Positions 38,319 to 49,703 are shown, counted from the first letter of the stretch. The stretch is DNA of 64,000 nucleotides from Eutrigla gurnardus (GCA_963514095.1 OY741277.1:8695409-8759408), one strand, 5' to 3'. Notes: generated by a model from the sequence alone, not told the origin. Translations and numbers: made by a program.

Positions 38319-40057
38319 CAGAGACAGAGACTGACAGAAAGAAAGAATTGAAGGGGGGGTGTAGAGAAAGTGAGGCAGCAAAATGAGTTGAAAAAGAGCA
38401 GATTGGGGTAGTGAAAATGGAATGTAGGGGAAGAGGCAGGCTTATTTTTAACGTCTTTAAGGTTTCCCGTCACTAGACATCTTTTTTTTTCTACACACAC
38501 TTATTATTGTCCCTCTCTCCTCTTCACTTCATCATTGCATGAGCTGACTTGTTGTTGTGTGGATTGGTGCCTGCTATTGTTTCTGCTTGTTTACACTCAT
38601 GTGAGTAAGAAACCATGTGTCGGGCTATTCTTGGTCCCGTGGGACCACAAAGATGATGAACAAAGCTTGTACTGAGATGACCATGCACACATTTTCTGGA
38701 CAATAAAATTCACTCTGCCGTATTGTTGCGTCACAATTCCGATAAAAGCTGAGGATTTTTCACGTTTGATAAGATAGGCCGTTACAATGAACTGTGAACA
38801 ATTGTTCATTTTGACGACAAGAATAAACAGGCTATTTATACGTTTTTGCACATTAAAGTAGGCCATTTTTTTTGCGTTTGTGTTTGTGTGTGAAACTCCA
38901 GATTTGTTATGGTGAGTCACAACTACACATGCTGATACACTGTCTGACTGACCGACGTATGAAAAACATGTCTGCTGGGTAATTTGGTCTAATTTGCTGT
39001 TCTAAGCATACATCTCTAATACCTGACTCTATTTAGGTTTGATGACTTCCAAAATATAATCTTAAACCACCATATTTGGCCATGAGTCCTCTTCAGATGA
39101 TGCTGTAGTTCACTACCAGACTAATCATGTTTGCTGTTAAGAGTTACTTCACCTTCAAGTTCCATTTCCATTTGTAAGTCTGTATCTATATGCTCTATAT
39201 GTTATTGATTATTTGTATTTAGTTCCACTCACATGGTTTACATGGAATTTATAAGTAAGACACACATATGTAGTCAGTATATCCTCCAGTCTAAAAATAC
39301 ACTGTACGTAAAACATATCCGGGAAGACACTACCTTTCAATTTTGGATATTTAAAATACCATAGCCTTTTAAATGTGATGATTTTCATAATAACAGTGAT
39401 CCAGACGTACAGTCTGCCAGACTGACATGTTGGTAGACAGACAGCCTGACAGTGCAAACCCCCTGAGGATATTATAGACTTTGTAGTGATTTATATGTCA
39501 GTTCCTGCTTAATGATATAGTATTAAATAGTGATGATTTATGAGGCCATTTTCATTTCATTTCACATAGAGAGATTCAGACACAGGCTTTACACTTTGTA
39601 ACATGCTGAGTAAAGATCCCATGTTGAGTTTCCCAGAATAGCAAAAGTCTTTATCTTGGAGAACTCCTGTCTCTAGATAATGGTCTTTAGAGCAGATGCA
39701 ATACAAGTATGTGCACTGTTTGATAATGTTTAACAGTGAAGGCACCATGTGGGACTCTCAGACAGACAGACCATGAGCTGCAGATCCCCTACAGGCCAAG
39801 TTGGTCCTTTGTTTAAGGCTTTCAGTCCAAAAGCAACAGTGCAGGCTGCTGAGGATGGCAGTCAGGTGGTTACGGTTTTGCTGTTGCTGATGTAAAGAGC
39901 AGCACAACCTCTAGGGACCGCTAGAGTCTCTTAGACTCTGTTGTTGTTCTTTTCTTCTAGTTGTTAGGTCTACTGTAATTAAACCACCATTGTCTTGCAT
40001 TGCATTATATGAGAGTCATGCATTCATATTTACATGAATTCATCTTTGTATATGCTT

Positions 40058-40096
<39 letters not shown>

Positions 40097-40108
40097 CTCT
40101 CTCTCTCT
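40058..40108 (+). repeat. (CT)n microsatellite
   Basis: CT run with a TTG break near 40094, immediately before the candidate exon at 40125. Confidence 0.95.
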
Positions 40109-40124
40109 GTGTTTTATCATGCAG

Positions 40125-40198
40125 ATCTGCAAAGAATGCTGCATGAAAATGGAGAAGAAAATGACGATAAAGAGGAAAACAGCCGGATGGATCGAACA
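40125..40198 (+). CDS. Candidate internal exon, unrecognised protein
   Basis: Plus-strand block of 74 nt directly after a long CT tract and TTTTATCATGCAG (acceptor ending 40124), ending at GTAAAT (donor from 40199). Entered in phase 1 it encodes DLQRMLHENGEENDDKE followed by ENSRMDRT, a strongly charged, helix-friendly peptide, and leaves in phase 0. The upstream base composition (CT microsatellite) doubles as a polypyrimidine tract, which could fake the acceptor signal. No partner exon was found on this strand nearby and I do not recognise the peptide. Alternative: a chance open frame in A/G-rich DNA. Confidence 0.28.
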
Positions 40199-41447
40199 GT
40201 AAATTATGCCTATTTGTCACATTTATGGTAACATCTGAATGTCTGTTGTCACGTAACTCCTTCGACTGCGACTCAAGTATTCAACTTTAAATATATTGGA
40301 AATATCTGTGACTTTGGAGTCCAAATTAGAAGTTGAAACCACCAAGGGTTCTCGAATGTTACATTTCCACATTTACCACTGTAAATAACTTAAAAATGCA
40401 TTATGGTTTGCTACTAACTGTGTAAGCATTGTATTGTGTGATTTCAATCCTGTCCGTGCTCTCCTTGGCTGTTTCTCATGTATGTACATGTGAGAACATG
40501 CGGTCAGGACAATGTATGCATCTCAGGATCCACCATGTTACACAGCTTTGACAACCCTAATGTCTGGTACAATTACATATTCATGTGAATCCACTGAGTC
40601 TGTTCGGAACAAATGATCACAATTTGGTCAGGACATGTACTCATGCAATATGTAAAGCTCTGTGGAGAAATAGTCCCAGATTGTAAGAGATCTAATGTCA
40701 CAGTATATGTACAGCATTCCGCTTGTATTAGATTATTAATGGATATTGTATTGTTATGCAAAGAAATCTCTGTAATATAAGGTTGAATAAAGAAGTGGAA
40801 TGGTTACTCAACAGACTCGTGAACACATGGGACTACAGTTATGAGAATCTAGCAGTGTAAGAATGATGCACTGTATGGAGTACCTCTCCTCCACATGTGT
40901 GCTTCAAAGCCCTTTAGCTAATAGTTAAGTGGCTTGCTGCAGGTGGTAATGCCGTTTGAGACTTGAGATGCAAAGAGAGCAATGTGCCATAAATGCAAAG
41001 ATGTTTTAAATTATTGAGTTAAAGTCTTCTTAAGCCTCTTTTTATGGCTGTTCTTGGCCGAATGGCATTTAGGAACAGGGAGCTGTTGTGAAGTGCCAAG
41101 GGAGAAACTTAAGGGTTCAGTGTCTCACTCAGGGACACTTGACAGGAGGAGCAGGGGATCGAACTGTCAACCTAGTGGCCAAAGGTATTAAAAGCAACAA
41201 TTTCAATATATAGACTGATAACAAAAATAATCCCCATAAATCACCACTAATCACCCACCAAGTGTGTGGTGGAGTCTGTATTTGCAGACAGCCCGCCCTC
41301 TGCCTGTATTTTCTCTACACACAGCTCAGTGAATTTCAGTACCTCTGGGTGATGTTATGAACTCAGTCAAGACGATGTTTGGTTTCCGGGCGTATCTGGG
41401 ACTTCCACTACGTTGGTGTGTTAGGGCCATTGTAGGAAAAATAGAAA
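40199..41447. other. No gene seen apart from a tRNA-related fragment
   Basis: AT-rich unique sequence following the candidate exon. Confidence 0.6.
41110..41180 (+). repeat. tRNA-related dispersed fragment
   Basis: Contains GGGTTCAGTGTCTCACTCAG, GGACACTTGACAGG and GGGGATCGAACTGTCAACC. This order is familiar from repeats scattered in teleost DNA (usually GTGTCTTGCCCAAGGACACTT followed by a GGATCGAACC block). Not a functional tRNA gene: no cloverleaf can be drawn. Confidence 0.5.
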
Positions 41448-42042
41448 GGGGGGACAATATTCAGAGAAAAAAATTGCAAATTTATGAGGAAAAAAGTCGG
41501 AAATGTATTCTGATTAAATTATTGTGCTTTGTCAGCTTGCTTTAGTATTTTTGTACCGTAAATGACGATGCTATCATGGACACAACGGACATTTATGCTG
41601 GCCTAGCAGCTACGCATATATTTTTCTAATTAATATATCACAACTTGTGACAACGCCTCAGGCCCTTAGGGTGATGGCTGTTCATGGTTATTGTTGATTT
41701 TATTGAAATGGGCCAAATTGTCATGCTGTGGGTGTTCATTGATTCATTGTATAGTATAGCATGAGGCTTGTTTCTATCAGCTATATGTACATGTTCGACA
41801 TTAGAAATCATTTTCTAGTAGGATTTCATAAAAATAAACAAGTCTCATTGCATACAACTAACTATGTGAACGTAAATCTGCAACTTTTTTTCTAGTAAAT
41901 TTGCGACTCTATAATCTTGTAAATTTACAACTTTTTTCTTGTTTATTTGCAACTTTATAATCTTCTAAATTTGTGATTTTTTTTCTCTTAAAAATGTGCT
42001 ACTATTTTCTCTGAATTTTGCCCCCCCCCCCCCCCCCCCCCC
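41448..42042. mobile_element. Palindromic-ended AT-rich element with C/G homopolymer termini
   Basis: The left end has GGGGGG (41448-41453) followed by ACAATATTCAGAGAAAA. The right end has TTTTCTCTGAATTTTG (42005-42020) followed by 22 C (42021-42042). Read in reverse complement, the right end repeats the left. Inside both ends lie degenerate copies of a TTGCAAATTTA/GTAAATTTGCAAC-like unit: two on the left (41472-41512), at least four on the right (41870-41990), in inverted orientation. The centre is unique and non-coding. The structure suggests a non-autonomous element with subterminal repeat arrays; I recognise the AAATTTACGA-type arrays as common in fish DNA but cannot name the family. Confidence 0.55.
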
Positions 42043-42589
42043 TCTCGGCTTTGTTTCGTACTTGTGCGAGTAACGCAAGGCAAAAATTTGCCCCCTGAAG
42101 ACCCCTCATGGAAACCTCATTGAGCTGGGCCAGACTAAAACTAGAATAGCTATGTGTCGGTGATTCATGCGTATGCATGTCAAGGAGAAGGGCTTATCAT
42201 GTCATGGGCACAGGGCCTCGCACCCCCCAACAGCCCTGGATAGAAACCACCTCTCAACAGTAATAATAGGTGTACTTACAATCTGCAATTATGTGGTTTC
42301 CTTTTTTTGACTTTTCAGTCCAAACTGATCTGACTTACTTATTTTCTTTAATTTAACATCACATATTTTCATGACAAAAGTCTTTTCATTTGCAATATCT
42401 TATTGACCATATTTTTGCTCATACATCAGGTAATAATTATATTTGGTGACCACTTTTTGTTATAGCTCTTAAAGCTGAGATGTTGTTGTAGTTTTGATGA
42501 TTTAACATAGGCTAATAAAAATAAGACTAAGTGCTTATAGCAATGCTAGTGGTTGCTAGGCATGCTTTGAAGAGGCTTTTGAGCAAAAT

Positions 42590-42971
42590 GCTAACATCAA
42601 TCACAATGACAATACCAAAAATGCTCATGTTATGTGCATATTTTAGCGTGTAGACATGCTTTCAGCTGAGACTGATGGTGGTTGCATTAGTCATGCATGT
42701 TTGTTTCAAATTACATGGCAGTCAATCCCATAGTTGTCAAGACATCAAACTGAAATCCACAAATGTCAACCACACTAGGAGCTCAACAGAAACGTCTTTA
42801 GGATACATAATCAAAAACAAATTTCATGTCATACATTGTAGATTTCGAGGTAGGCTAATTTCACAGGATAAGTGATGAATTTTTACCTGCTGGTGGCTCT
42901 AGTGGAAATTAAAAGACAGGGGACCGCCATTGTCACTAGTTTTCATCCTCAGGGAACCATGCATTTCTGCA
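42590..42971 (+). repeat. Second copy of the same teleost dispersed repeat
   Basis: Contains GCTGAGACTGATGGTGGTTG, ATGGCAGTCAATCCCATAG, CCACAAATGTCAACC, GGTGGCTCTAGTGG and CATCCTCAGGGAACCATGC, in the canonical order of the repeat also seen at 14665-14912. A stretch of unrelated sequence (about 42790-42880) interrupts it. Confidence 0.6.
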
Positions 42972-43558
42972 CACACAAAGTGTGTGCGTGTGTGACTATT
43001 TAACGTGTGTTTAAACCAGTCATAAGGAAGGAAATGCGTCTTTTCTTTATTGAAAAAACAACACATAGAATCCAGAGCTGGGTCGGCCCAATACACCCTT
43101 GCAGTGAACAGTCTCCCTATCTGCTTCCCTCCATCTTTGTCTGTGGTTACTAACCCCAGATACAGTGGTCAGACAGGGGCCCCCTATGTTTTCCATAGAC
43201 AGTTTATCACACTTCCTTTCCCTCTGCTCTGGGCCCCCAGTCAGTCTGCCAGACAGGAAAATCAAAGACTTTGGGACATACCATTATAGTGCAAATGGTA
43301 TATTGCACTGTACAGGGCTCTGATGATATATAACATTAAAGTCTCACTAGTAAACACAAAACAGGAAGGAGGTCTGAGCTGAGCTTTCCTTTAACGGCCC
43401 TCACAAGTGATCATAAATGTCTGAATCACACATTGGGTTGATTGAAAGTTAACTAAAATGAGCCCATACATATTGGATGGTATGGAATTGCATGGTAAGG
43501 GTAAAAAGGTTTGACTTGTCTATGAATGTTATTCCGTAGGAACTGTATAGAGTTGAGT

Positions 43559-43564
43559 TTTATT
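43559..43564 (-). terminator. Possible polyadenylation signal AATAAA
   Basis: Minus-strand AATAAA about 125 nt past the TAG of candidate exon D. The region is AT-rich, so chance occurrence is likely; it is listed only because of its spacing to the gene model. Confidence 0.2.
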
Positions 43565-43687
43565 AAATCAAATATTTAATAAATCATTTGTCACTCAGTT
43601 GATTTCAGTCATTATGTGGTATGGACCTAATGCCAGGTAAAGGGATTGTATTATTTTCTAAGGCAGTTTGTCACACTTTCTGTCAGT

Positions 43688-43845
43688 CTAGGCCGGCTTC
43701 ACAGTCATTCTATCAACCATTGAGAAAGAGATTTCGGAAGAGGGAACAGAGCATAAAACCTCTGTGTTGAGCTCTGTCCAACATCCGGTCTTATTCTCGC
43801 AAGCCGCTATCTGGTTCATGAATTGAGCTTCAGATGTAGAATCAG
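43688..43845 (-). CDS. Candidate terminal exon D with stop codon, unrecognised protein
   Basis: Minus-strand block of 158 nt preceded by a strong acceptor (eight T, then CTTGAAG; 43846-43860). Read in the phase handed over by exon C, it is open for 51 codons (DSTSEAQFMNQIAACEN, KTGCWTELNTEVLCSV, FSMVDRMTVKPA) and ends in TAG at 43688-43690. An AATAAA lies about 125 nt downstream on the same strand (43559-43564), as expected of a 3' end. An open run of this length has a chance probability near one in ten, so on its own it is weak; the matching phase, acceptor and polyadenylation signal add weight. Confidence 0.27.
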
Positions 43846-44172
43846 CTTCAAGAAAAAAAACAGGAGCAGCATGTTTTGTAGTCGAAGTGAGTAGACATGT
43901 TTAATATTATGTGACGTCCCTGCTTCTTATAACTTACTTATTAATAACATTTAGTTGAACAGTACCTGTGAGGTAGAACACAGAGTTCCATATGTCTGGC
44001 ACACACAGTGACTCAAAGTAGGGCAAACATACGTTCTAGAAAAGTCTACTAACGCAATAATCCTACAACTTATGTTCATCATGTCTTCTGAAGAGATACA
44101 GGTTTTAAGACCCAATTCTATTTTCAAACGTCAACACAACATGGGAAACATTACCACCACTAGTGTGTGTAC

Positions 44173-44250
44173 CTTCTGTTCTTGGAGGAACATCATCAGT
44201 CTGCTCTGCACCGTCTATTTTCCCACTGCTTTTTCCACTTAAGCTACAGC
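44173..44250 (-). CDS. Candidate internal exon C, unrecognised protein
   Basis: Minus-strand block of 78 nt (26 codons), phase 1 at both ends. Acceptor GAGAG at 44251 follows a T-rich stretch; donor is GTACAC from 44172. It would encode CSLSGKSSGKIDGAEQ followed by TDDVPPRTE, a hydrophilic segment. An alternative acceptor (CTGTAG) 5 nt further in breaks phase with exon B. It joins in frame to candidate exons B and D. No family is recognised. Confidence 0.25.
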
Positions 44251-45124
44251 CTCTCAAAACAACATACAACAATAGGTTAATTTCACTTGGGCTAAAACAT
44301 TTGGATGGGCTTCTCAAGCCATTAGACAGTGCAAGCTAAATTAATTAATGGCATCAGTGTTAGCTCTCTACAAATAACTTACTTGAAAATGCACGTTTTC
44401 CCCTCCAAGTTCTAAACACTACACAGTTGATGTACACAGTTGAACGCTTGATTACAAAATTAGATAACAACTCTCATATAATCAAGCAAACATTATGTTA
44501 CCTGCACTTTTCCTGCTCAACTAAGGCTCAGGCACATAACCACTGTGGGAAGGAGAAGCAAGAATGAGAAATGACAGGTTTTAGGGGACAATTAAGGAAG
44601 ACTTATGATCATCATAGCTCCATAGTGTTTTATGACATCTGTAATCAATTGGCTTAATTGGACATTATGCTGTGAAATGCCAGAGTACACATGCTTCCCT
44701 CCACTTGTTAGCTCCCATGACAGCAATGGCTCCTACTTTGTTTTCCCTCCTACAGCATGTACCTCAGACAGGATGTGTATGAGCCTGCCAACCGTTAACC
44801 CCACAGAGGAAGCGTGCAGGAAATGAGATCAGCCTTAAAGGGAGGTAACGCCTGAGCCACTAACACCAGACCAATAACTGTCACTCACTGCACCTGATAC
44901 TGAGACGCTAAAAACGCAGCAAATAACAGGAAGGTCAGAATAGACAAATGTGATGCAGCGGTGGCACTAAAGAGAAGAGCAGGCGATAGGAAAGCAGGAT
45001 GGAAGAGAAAAGCAACTGAACACCTTAAAATAGAACACACAACTCAAGGAAATCAAACACAGCAGATCTGAAGGGAGAAAAGTGACACGAGAAAGCAAAA
45101 AATTCACCACAAGTTTTACTATAC

Positions 45125-45205
45125 CATCTGCCTCGAAGACAGGTTCTGTTGGAAAAAAACTGTCAAAAGAGTTATAAATATCTGTGAAGGGCGGGAGGCT
45201 GGATT
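45125..45205 (-). CDS. Candidate internal exon B, unrecognised protein
   Basis: Minus-strand block of 81 nt with an acceptor AG at 45206-45207 and a GTATAG donor from 45124. Both junctions are phase 1, so the block is symmetric and keeps frame with exon candidates A and C. It encodes about 27 residues, rich in Phe, Ser, Pro and acids: SSLPPFTDIYNSFDSFF, then PTEPVFEAD. The acceptor has only a modest pyrimidine tract, and an alternative acceptor (AACAG, 9 nt or more upstream) would give a different phase. The protein is not recognised; the acidic, Pro/Ser-rich make-up suggests a flexible segment. Confidence 0.28.
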
Positions 45206-46065
45206 CTGGCATTGTATGTAACTGTTACAGTAGTACACATTTACCTTTATCGTAAAATAGAATCCAATAGAACATAAAATTACAAAAACAAACAATCTAC
45301 ACCAAAGCGGTTGCAGACAAGAGCAGACGAGAACAAAACAACCCAGCACCCCGCAGAAGAAAGAGTGTTCAGTACAATGTGAGAATGGATTAATATGATA
45401 CAAGGACACTGCTGCCCAAAGTTACTAGCAGACAAATTCAGTGTTAAAAAAAATGTTTTTTTCGATACCTAAAAATACCAGCAGGGATGGGCCTAATTCA
45501 GTGGCTGCGTATGTGAAACTGTCACTATGCCCTGCACACATTCTCTTAACCATGATGAAAGACACACTGTAACTTCAGCGAAGAAACGAGGCCTGACAGG
45601 CCTGCAGTGGGTGCACACGTGTGGATGTGTGTGTAGGATGTGCATATACATATGCGTGTACCTCAGCATGCACACAAGCAGCTGCTTTTCTGCCTTCTCT
45701 AAGACTGAAAAAGAAAACCTGTTTTTTTGTATTATTAAGACAGGAGGCAGGAAAAAATGATGAAACATTTACGCTGCCAGCTATCATCTACACCCAAGAA
45801 CAAGAGCCGTTTGATAAAATACATAGATGCAAGAACCACACTGGTTTTTGAGGCACAACGCACGGCTTTGGTAGACAGAAAAGTGTGCTTGTTACTTTGG
45901 GTTTATGCATTATTTGATATGACTGATTTGTGTTAAACCGGTGAATACATTTTGCTAGAGGTTTTAAAGACCTCAGACGAGATGCATTTACGGAGCTGAA
46001 GTCCACTGATGCTGCTCCACAAAGTAAATATGTCATGCATATTACAGTTGTCAATAACAACATAC

Positions 46066-46177
46066 CATTTTCATTGATTTGTTTGCCTTGGATCTCCTCT
46101 TGAACTGCCCACTCATGATCTGGCTGCTTGACATGGAATACAACGTTGTTATGCGGTTGCAACATGCTTTTCCACGA
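46066..46177 (-). CDS. Candidate internal exon A, unrecognised protein
   Basis: Minus-strand block of 112 nt, open throughout, bounded by a strong acceptor (TTTTATTCAG, 46178-46187) and a strong donor (GTATGT at 46065-46060). It would encode 37 codons beginning SWKSMLQPHNNVVFHVKQ and ending QINEN, plus one base (phase 0 in, phase 1 out). The composition is mixed hydrophilic and looks protein-like rather than low complexity. The same frame stays open to both sides, giving a 162-codon open stretch (45788-46276), but the flanks look intronic. I do not recognise the family. It can be spliced in frame to the block at 45125-45205. The splice signals are seen; the exon call is inference. Confidence 0.3.
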
Positions 46178-46827
46178 CTGAATAAAAGATGACAGGGGTG
46201 AAATGTGTGTGTAGCCACCCCTTGTAGTTGCAAGACATAACAAGGCCTGTTTTATACTTTTATACTTGGGAGTCAAATGTATGTGATTCCCCCCATCTGC
46301 AGATCTGACTCTTTGTCAACAGAAAGTAGGGAGATGGCTAATCTCACCTGATCTATGTGCATAAGGCCAAATGGCCACGGTCAGATGTGAGAACTATTAA
46401 TTTGTCATGACTGAACCGTTGACTTATCATGCCCCAAAAGTATAATTTATTTATGATGGTGATAAAGTCTATGTATCACATTATCTGACTCAATGAATGA
46501 CTGATGAGATAGGCAAATATATGAACAAATAAATGAATAAGTAATGAAATGATTAATCATTTAATTAGTTAAACAAACCAAGCGCTTGTCAGAGGCTGAC
46601 AATGGGCCAAAGTCTCATCACCATAATTGCACAATCAGACTAATGCGGAAAGTGTTTTCCGACTAGTTTGCCCACCTAGCGGAAGATGCATTTCCAGGCA
46701 TGATTATTATTAGAATTATATTTACATTAAAGGGTACGTTTTTTAAGGAATCTCTAAGAACCTGCTGTATTTATATTTATAGACAAGATGAATGTAATGC
46801 TGGTACTTTTGTTACTTGCCAAATAAT

Positions 46828-47140
46828 GTTAAAGGTGCTAAATTCAAAATTCAGAGATGTTCTAGTGCCTCCACATGGCTCTCAACATGACGATGACTGA
46901 GCTGTCAGTGCTAACAACGCTAACAGGGCACACAATGGCAATACTTAAAAAAATACAGTCCACAAAGCTGCATCAACTGAACGATAAAACTTGCATAAAA
47001 AATGATCAACCACAACATTTCAAGTCTTTGGTGTTAATTCATCAAAACAAAAGGTTGCTGGTTGTTATGATTATGATGAAGCTGTTGTAAGCAGATGTAG
47101 TAAACTCATGTCTGGCGAATATAAAATGTTCCCCTTTAAC
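46828..47140 (+). mobile_element. Non-autonomous TIR element, copy B of a family shared with 31590-31896
   Basis: Left end GTTAAAGGTGCTAAATT and right end, in reverse complement, GTTAAAGGGGAACATTT form imperfect inverted repeats (perfect over the first 8 bases). The interior block at 46866-46901, containing CCACATGGCTCTCAACATG, matches the reverse complement of 31674-31709 with only a few changes, so the same repeat family is present twice in opposite orientation. No coding capacity. Confidence 0.6.
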
Positions 47141-48402
47141 AACCCATGCTAAAATGTTCCAGATAAACTACTCCCTATATTTTCTGTATAAAATGTGTTT
47201 TGCTTTATATTATTAAAAATATATCAAAGACATTAGAGGGAGAGGAAAAAGAGTAAGTGGGAAATGACAGGGGATGTAACCCTAAAAAACACAATATATC
47301 TTAATTTTGCACAGAGATGTTTCACTTTAAATGTGAGATCTAAATGTCATTTACACTGCATACTCCACTGTTTCATTTGCTCTAGGAAACGAGGGCAAAC
47401 TAATTTAGCAAAAACACAGTTGGCTGGCTGATGCAACATAGTGAAATTTGAGGAGCATTCATGCACAATAAACCACTTCTGTCAGACCACCTATTGAGTG
47501 TGTGCCTGTGTGTTTGTGCCTGTGTACCAATCAATGTCAGTATGTTGTGTGCTGTACTGAGTGTGGGTGTCTTTGTGTGTACCTGCCACAGACAGAAATG
47601 GATGCTTCCTCTGTTGTTCACTCCTACAGCGCAGCCTGAAGGTAAGTTTCATCACTGCCTCTGTGTTGTTGCAGGTATCGTTCCTGCCGAATGTCTGGCT
47701 TGGAGAGTTAAGATCCTATACATCACCCCACTTAATTGAAGTCATGTAATTTAAAATCAAGCCCACAATCAGCCTGTGCAGTTTAGTGCCACTGCTGTGG
47801 CTCAGTTTCCACTCTCTCAGTTAAAAGCTCCACTGCTATTAGATGATTGCACTGGTTTTTGGATTATTTTTGGCCCTTTGGTCCCCCCGTGTGATGAGAA
47901 GAATCACAAACAAAATCACCTCTCCATTTGCAGGAGGTTGTATTCACAACTGTGCACACTAACCAGAATAATGAATAAAATGGCAATTTTATCAGCATTG
48001 TGGTCATGGCCATCTGGGTATTTCCTCTGTATTGTTATACTTACTAATGGCACAGAACTACATTAGTAGTAAAGAGATGTACATCCTTTACACCTGATCA
48101 GTATTGCAAAAATATCTGCAGAATAGTTGAAAACATGTCTCCAAATGTGACTTGTTGTAACTTAATATTTGGTCCCTGGCTTGCAAAGAAATGCAGCCAT
48201 AATCATCTGAACATACAAATATCTGCACGTTTATTGTAGTAATAGCCTACAATGTTTTTTCACTTGCTTCCGTACAGTAAGGTAGCCTTACAAAAAACAA
48301 ACAAACAATGAAACAAAAAACAAATAATCAAAAAAAATAGAGAAGGGGTAACCCAAATGGTGTCTTTACTGTTGAGTCAACGACCCATAACCCACTCTGA
48401 GC
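47141..48402. other. No gene; possible microexon only
   Basis: Holds a 12-nt block CGCAGCCTGAAG (47630-47641) between CTCCTACAG and GTAAGT on the plus strand; otherwise nothing. Confidence 0.5.
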
Positions 48403-48675
48403 TTGTTTCTGGGCCTTGACAGCCTGGCAATTGACTTGGCTCAGTTGAATCTTCATGCTATTCATGTCTACCTCCATCTCCTTCTTGATTCTCACAGCAT
48501 TGTTCCTGCTCCTCACCACAGAGTTCAGGATGCTCAGCATGGAGTCGATCACCCTTTGGCTATTCCTCTTAATTTGTTCCATCTCCTCATCCTTCTCTGC
48601 CAACTTCCTGTCAGCCTCACTCTTGACCTCTATGTTCAGCTGAAGCTGAACACATAGAATGTTGGACTCTTCATG
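48403..48675 (-). pseudogene. Myosin heavy chain rod fragment, downstream exon remnant
   Basis: The minus strand encodes about 91 residues that track the conserved myosin heavy chain rod: HEESNILCVQLQLN, then RKLAEKDEEMEQIKRNSQRV, IDSM, VRSRNNAVRIKKEME, MKIQLSQVN and QAVKAQKQ. There is no internal stop. Two things argue against function. A 3-nt insertion turns family LNQVKSE into LNIEVKSE, shifting the seven-residue coiled-coil register. Many charged core or surface positions are replaced (EGDLNEME to EVDMNSMK, HANRQAAEA to QVNCQAVKA). The similarity starts after an AG and ends at KAQKQ with no clear GT donor. The size (273 nt) fits one exon-like unit. It lies downstream of the remnant at 49704-49882 in the right order, so both are pieces of one decayed myosin heavy chain copy. 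The muscle subtype cannot be told from this piece. Alternative: a lone captured exon. Confidence 0.85.
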
Positions 48676-49703
48676 CTTACGGGGTAACCTTGTCAAGGAA
48701 CTTAAAATATCGCAGACTAATTCAATAAATCAATCTGGTGAACTGCAGCAGGGAGGCGATACCGTACACACAGTTCAAATGTTATGATTTGCTGACATTG
48801 TGTTATATTTTTATAAATCAAAGTAATTATTGAGATTATTTTTGTTTCGTTTGCAGTGCATTAAACATTCCCAACACATTGGGTCTGTGTTATGCATATT
48901 CCATTGACACTGATAGCACATTGCCATCTGTCAGCGACAAAACAATCAGGCAAAAGTAAATGTCTTTCTTGTTAGAATTCAGTCCCTATAATACTGCAGT
49001 GTACTGAAACCATTTGATTACTGTACAACACAGGTAAGTCTTTGTTTTCTAACATGTTAAAGTAAATGAAAGTAGAAGAAACCTGCAAGATACTATAAGC
49101 TATTTTGTCATACTAAAAGGAAATGTTAAGTAATTATACGAAGACACTTTAAAAATATTAACAAGAGTTGCTTTTTTATGATGCGATACTTGGTAATACT
49201 CTTTTCCCCATAATGTTTGACTCTAACACAAAGACAGAACTAGCAGACGGTGATATTATTTATCAAGAATAGCCTTTTTATTTTTCTCTCTGTCATGATT
49301 GAATGCTATCCAAATAATTGAAAGTACGCCATGTAGCATGCCGGGTAACTGATGGTAAGTAAAACAACCCTTCTTTCATGCCTTGTGTATCATAGCATGC
49401 ATCTAGTTATTTTTTCATATGCAGACATAAATTAATTGATATGATATGAGCCTTGTAGGCAGTGTCATATCAGTAAAGACAATTTCCTAGTTTTTCTCCT
49501 TGGATTTACTGTTTACCTGTGTAGCCTTTCAAAGCTGATGTTAGTAACCTAAACAGGACTGAATGCAGCAGTGAGTTACTTTGAGCACCTACATTAAATC
49601 TGTTCATATAGAAGGGGAAGCATTGAATTCAAGTGTGTTATATTCTAGATTCCGTGAACATACAGTTGCATGTTAACCACAGAAAGAATGTGCTTGATGT
49701 ACA
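48676..49703 (-). other. Gap between the two myosin remnants, intron-like
   Basis: No further myosin similarity seen on the minus strand. The missing family segment (about 40 residues between the two pieces) could have been lost or decayed beyond recognition. Confidence 0.5.

Larger units (their letters stand above)
35580..40057. other. No gene seen apart from listed repeats
   Basis: Dominated by CA, GT, GTCT and GA arrays between 36.4 and 38.4 kb, then AT-rich unique DNA from 38.4 kb. Confidence 0.6.

Noticed and set aside
37670..38386. 238-codon open frame on the plus strand
   Set aside because: Runs through GTCT, GA and CT arrays; the translation is Cys/Leu/Ser/Val then Arg/Glu repeats with no domain.
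41140..41180. tRNA-like GGATCGAACTG block
   Set aside because: No A box or cloverleaf can be formed; it belongs to a dispersed repeat.
43047..43265. 72-codon minus-strand open frame past candidate exon D
   Set aside because: Lies beyond the stop and AATAAA of the gene model and has no convincing splice sites.
44701..44826. Plus-strand acceptor CCCTCCTACAG followed by CATGTACCTC
   Set aside because: The frame closes after about 13 codons and the strand opposes the other exon candidates.
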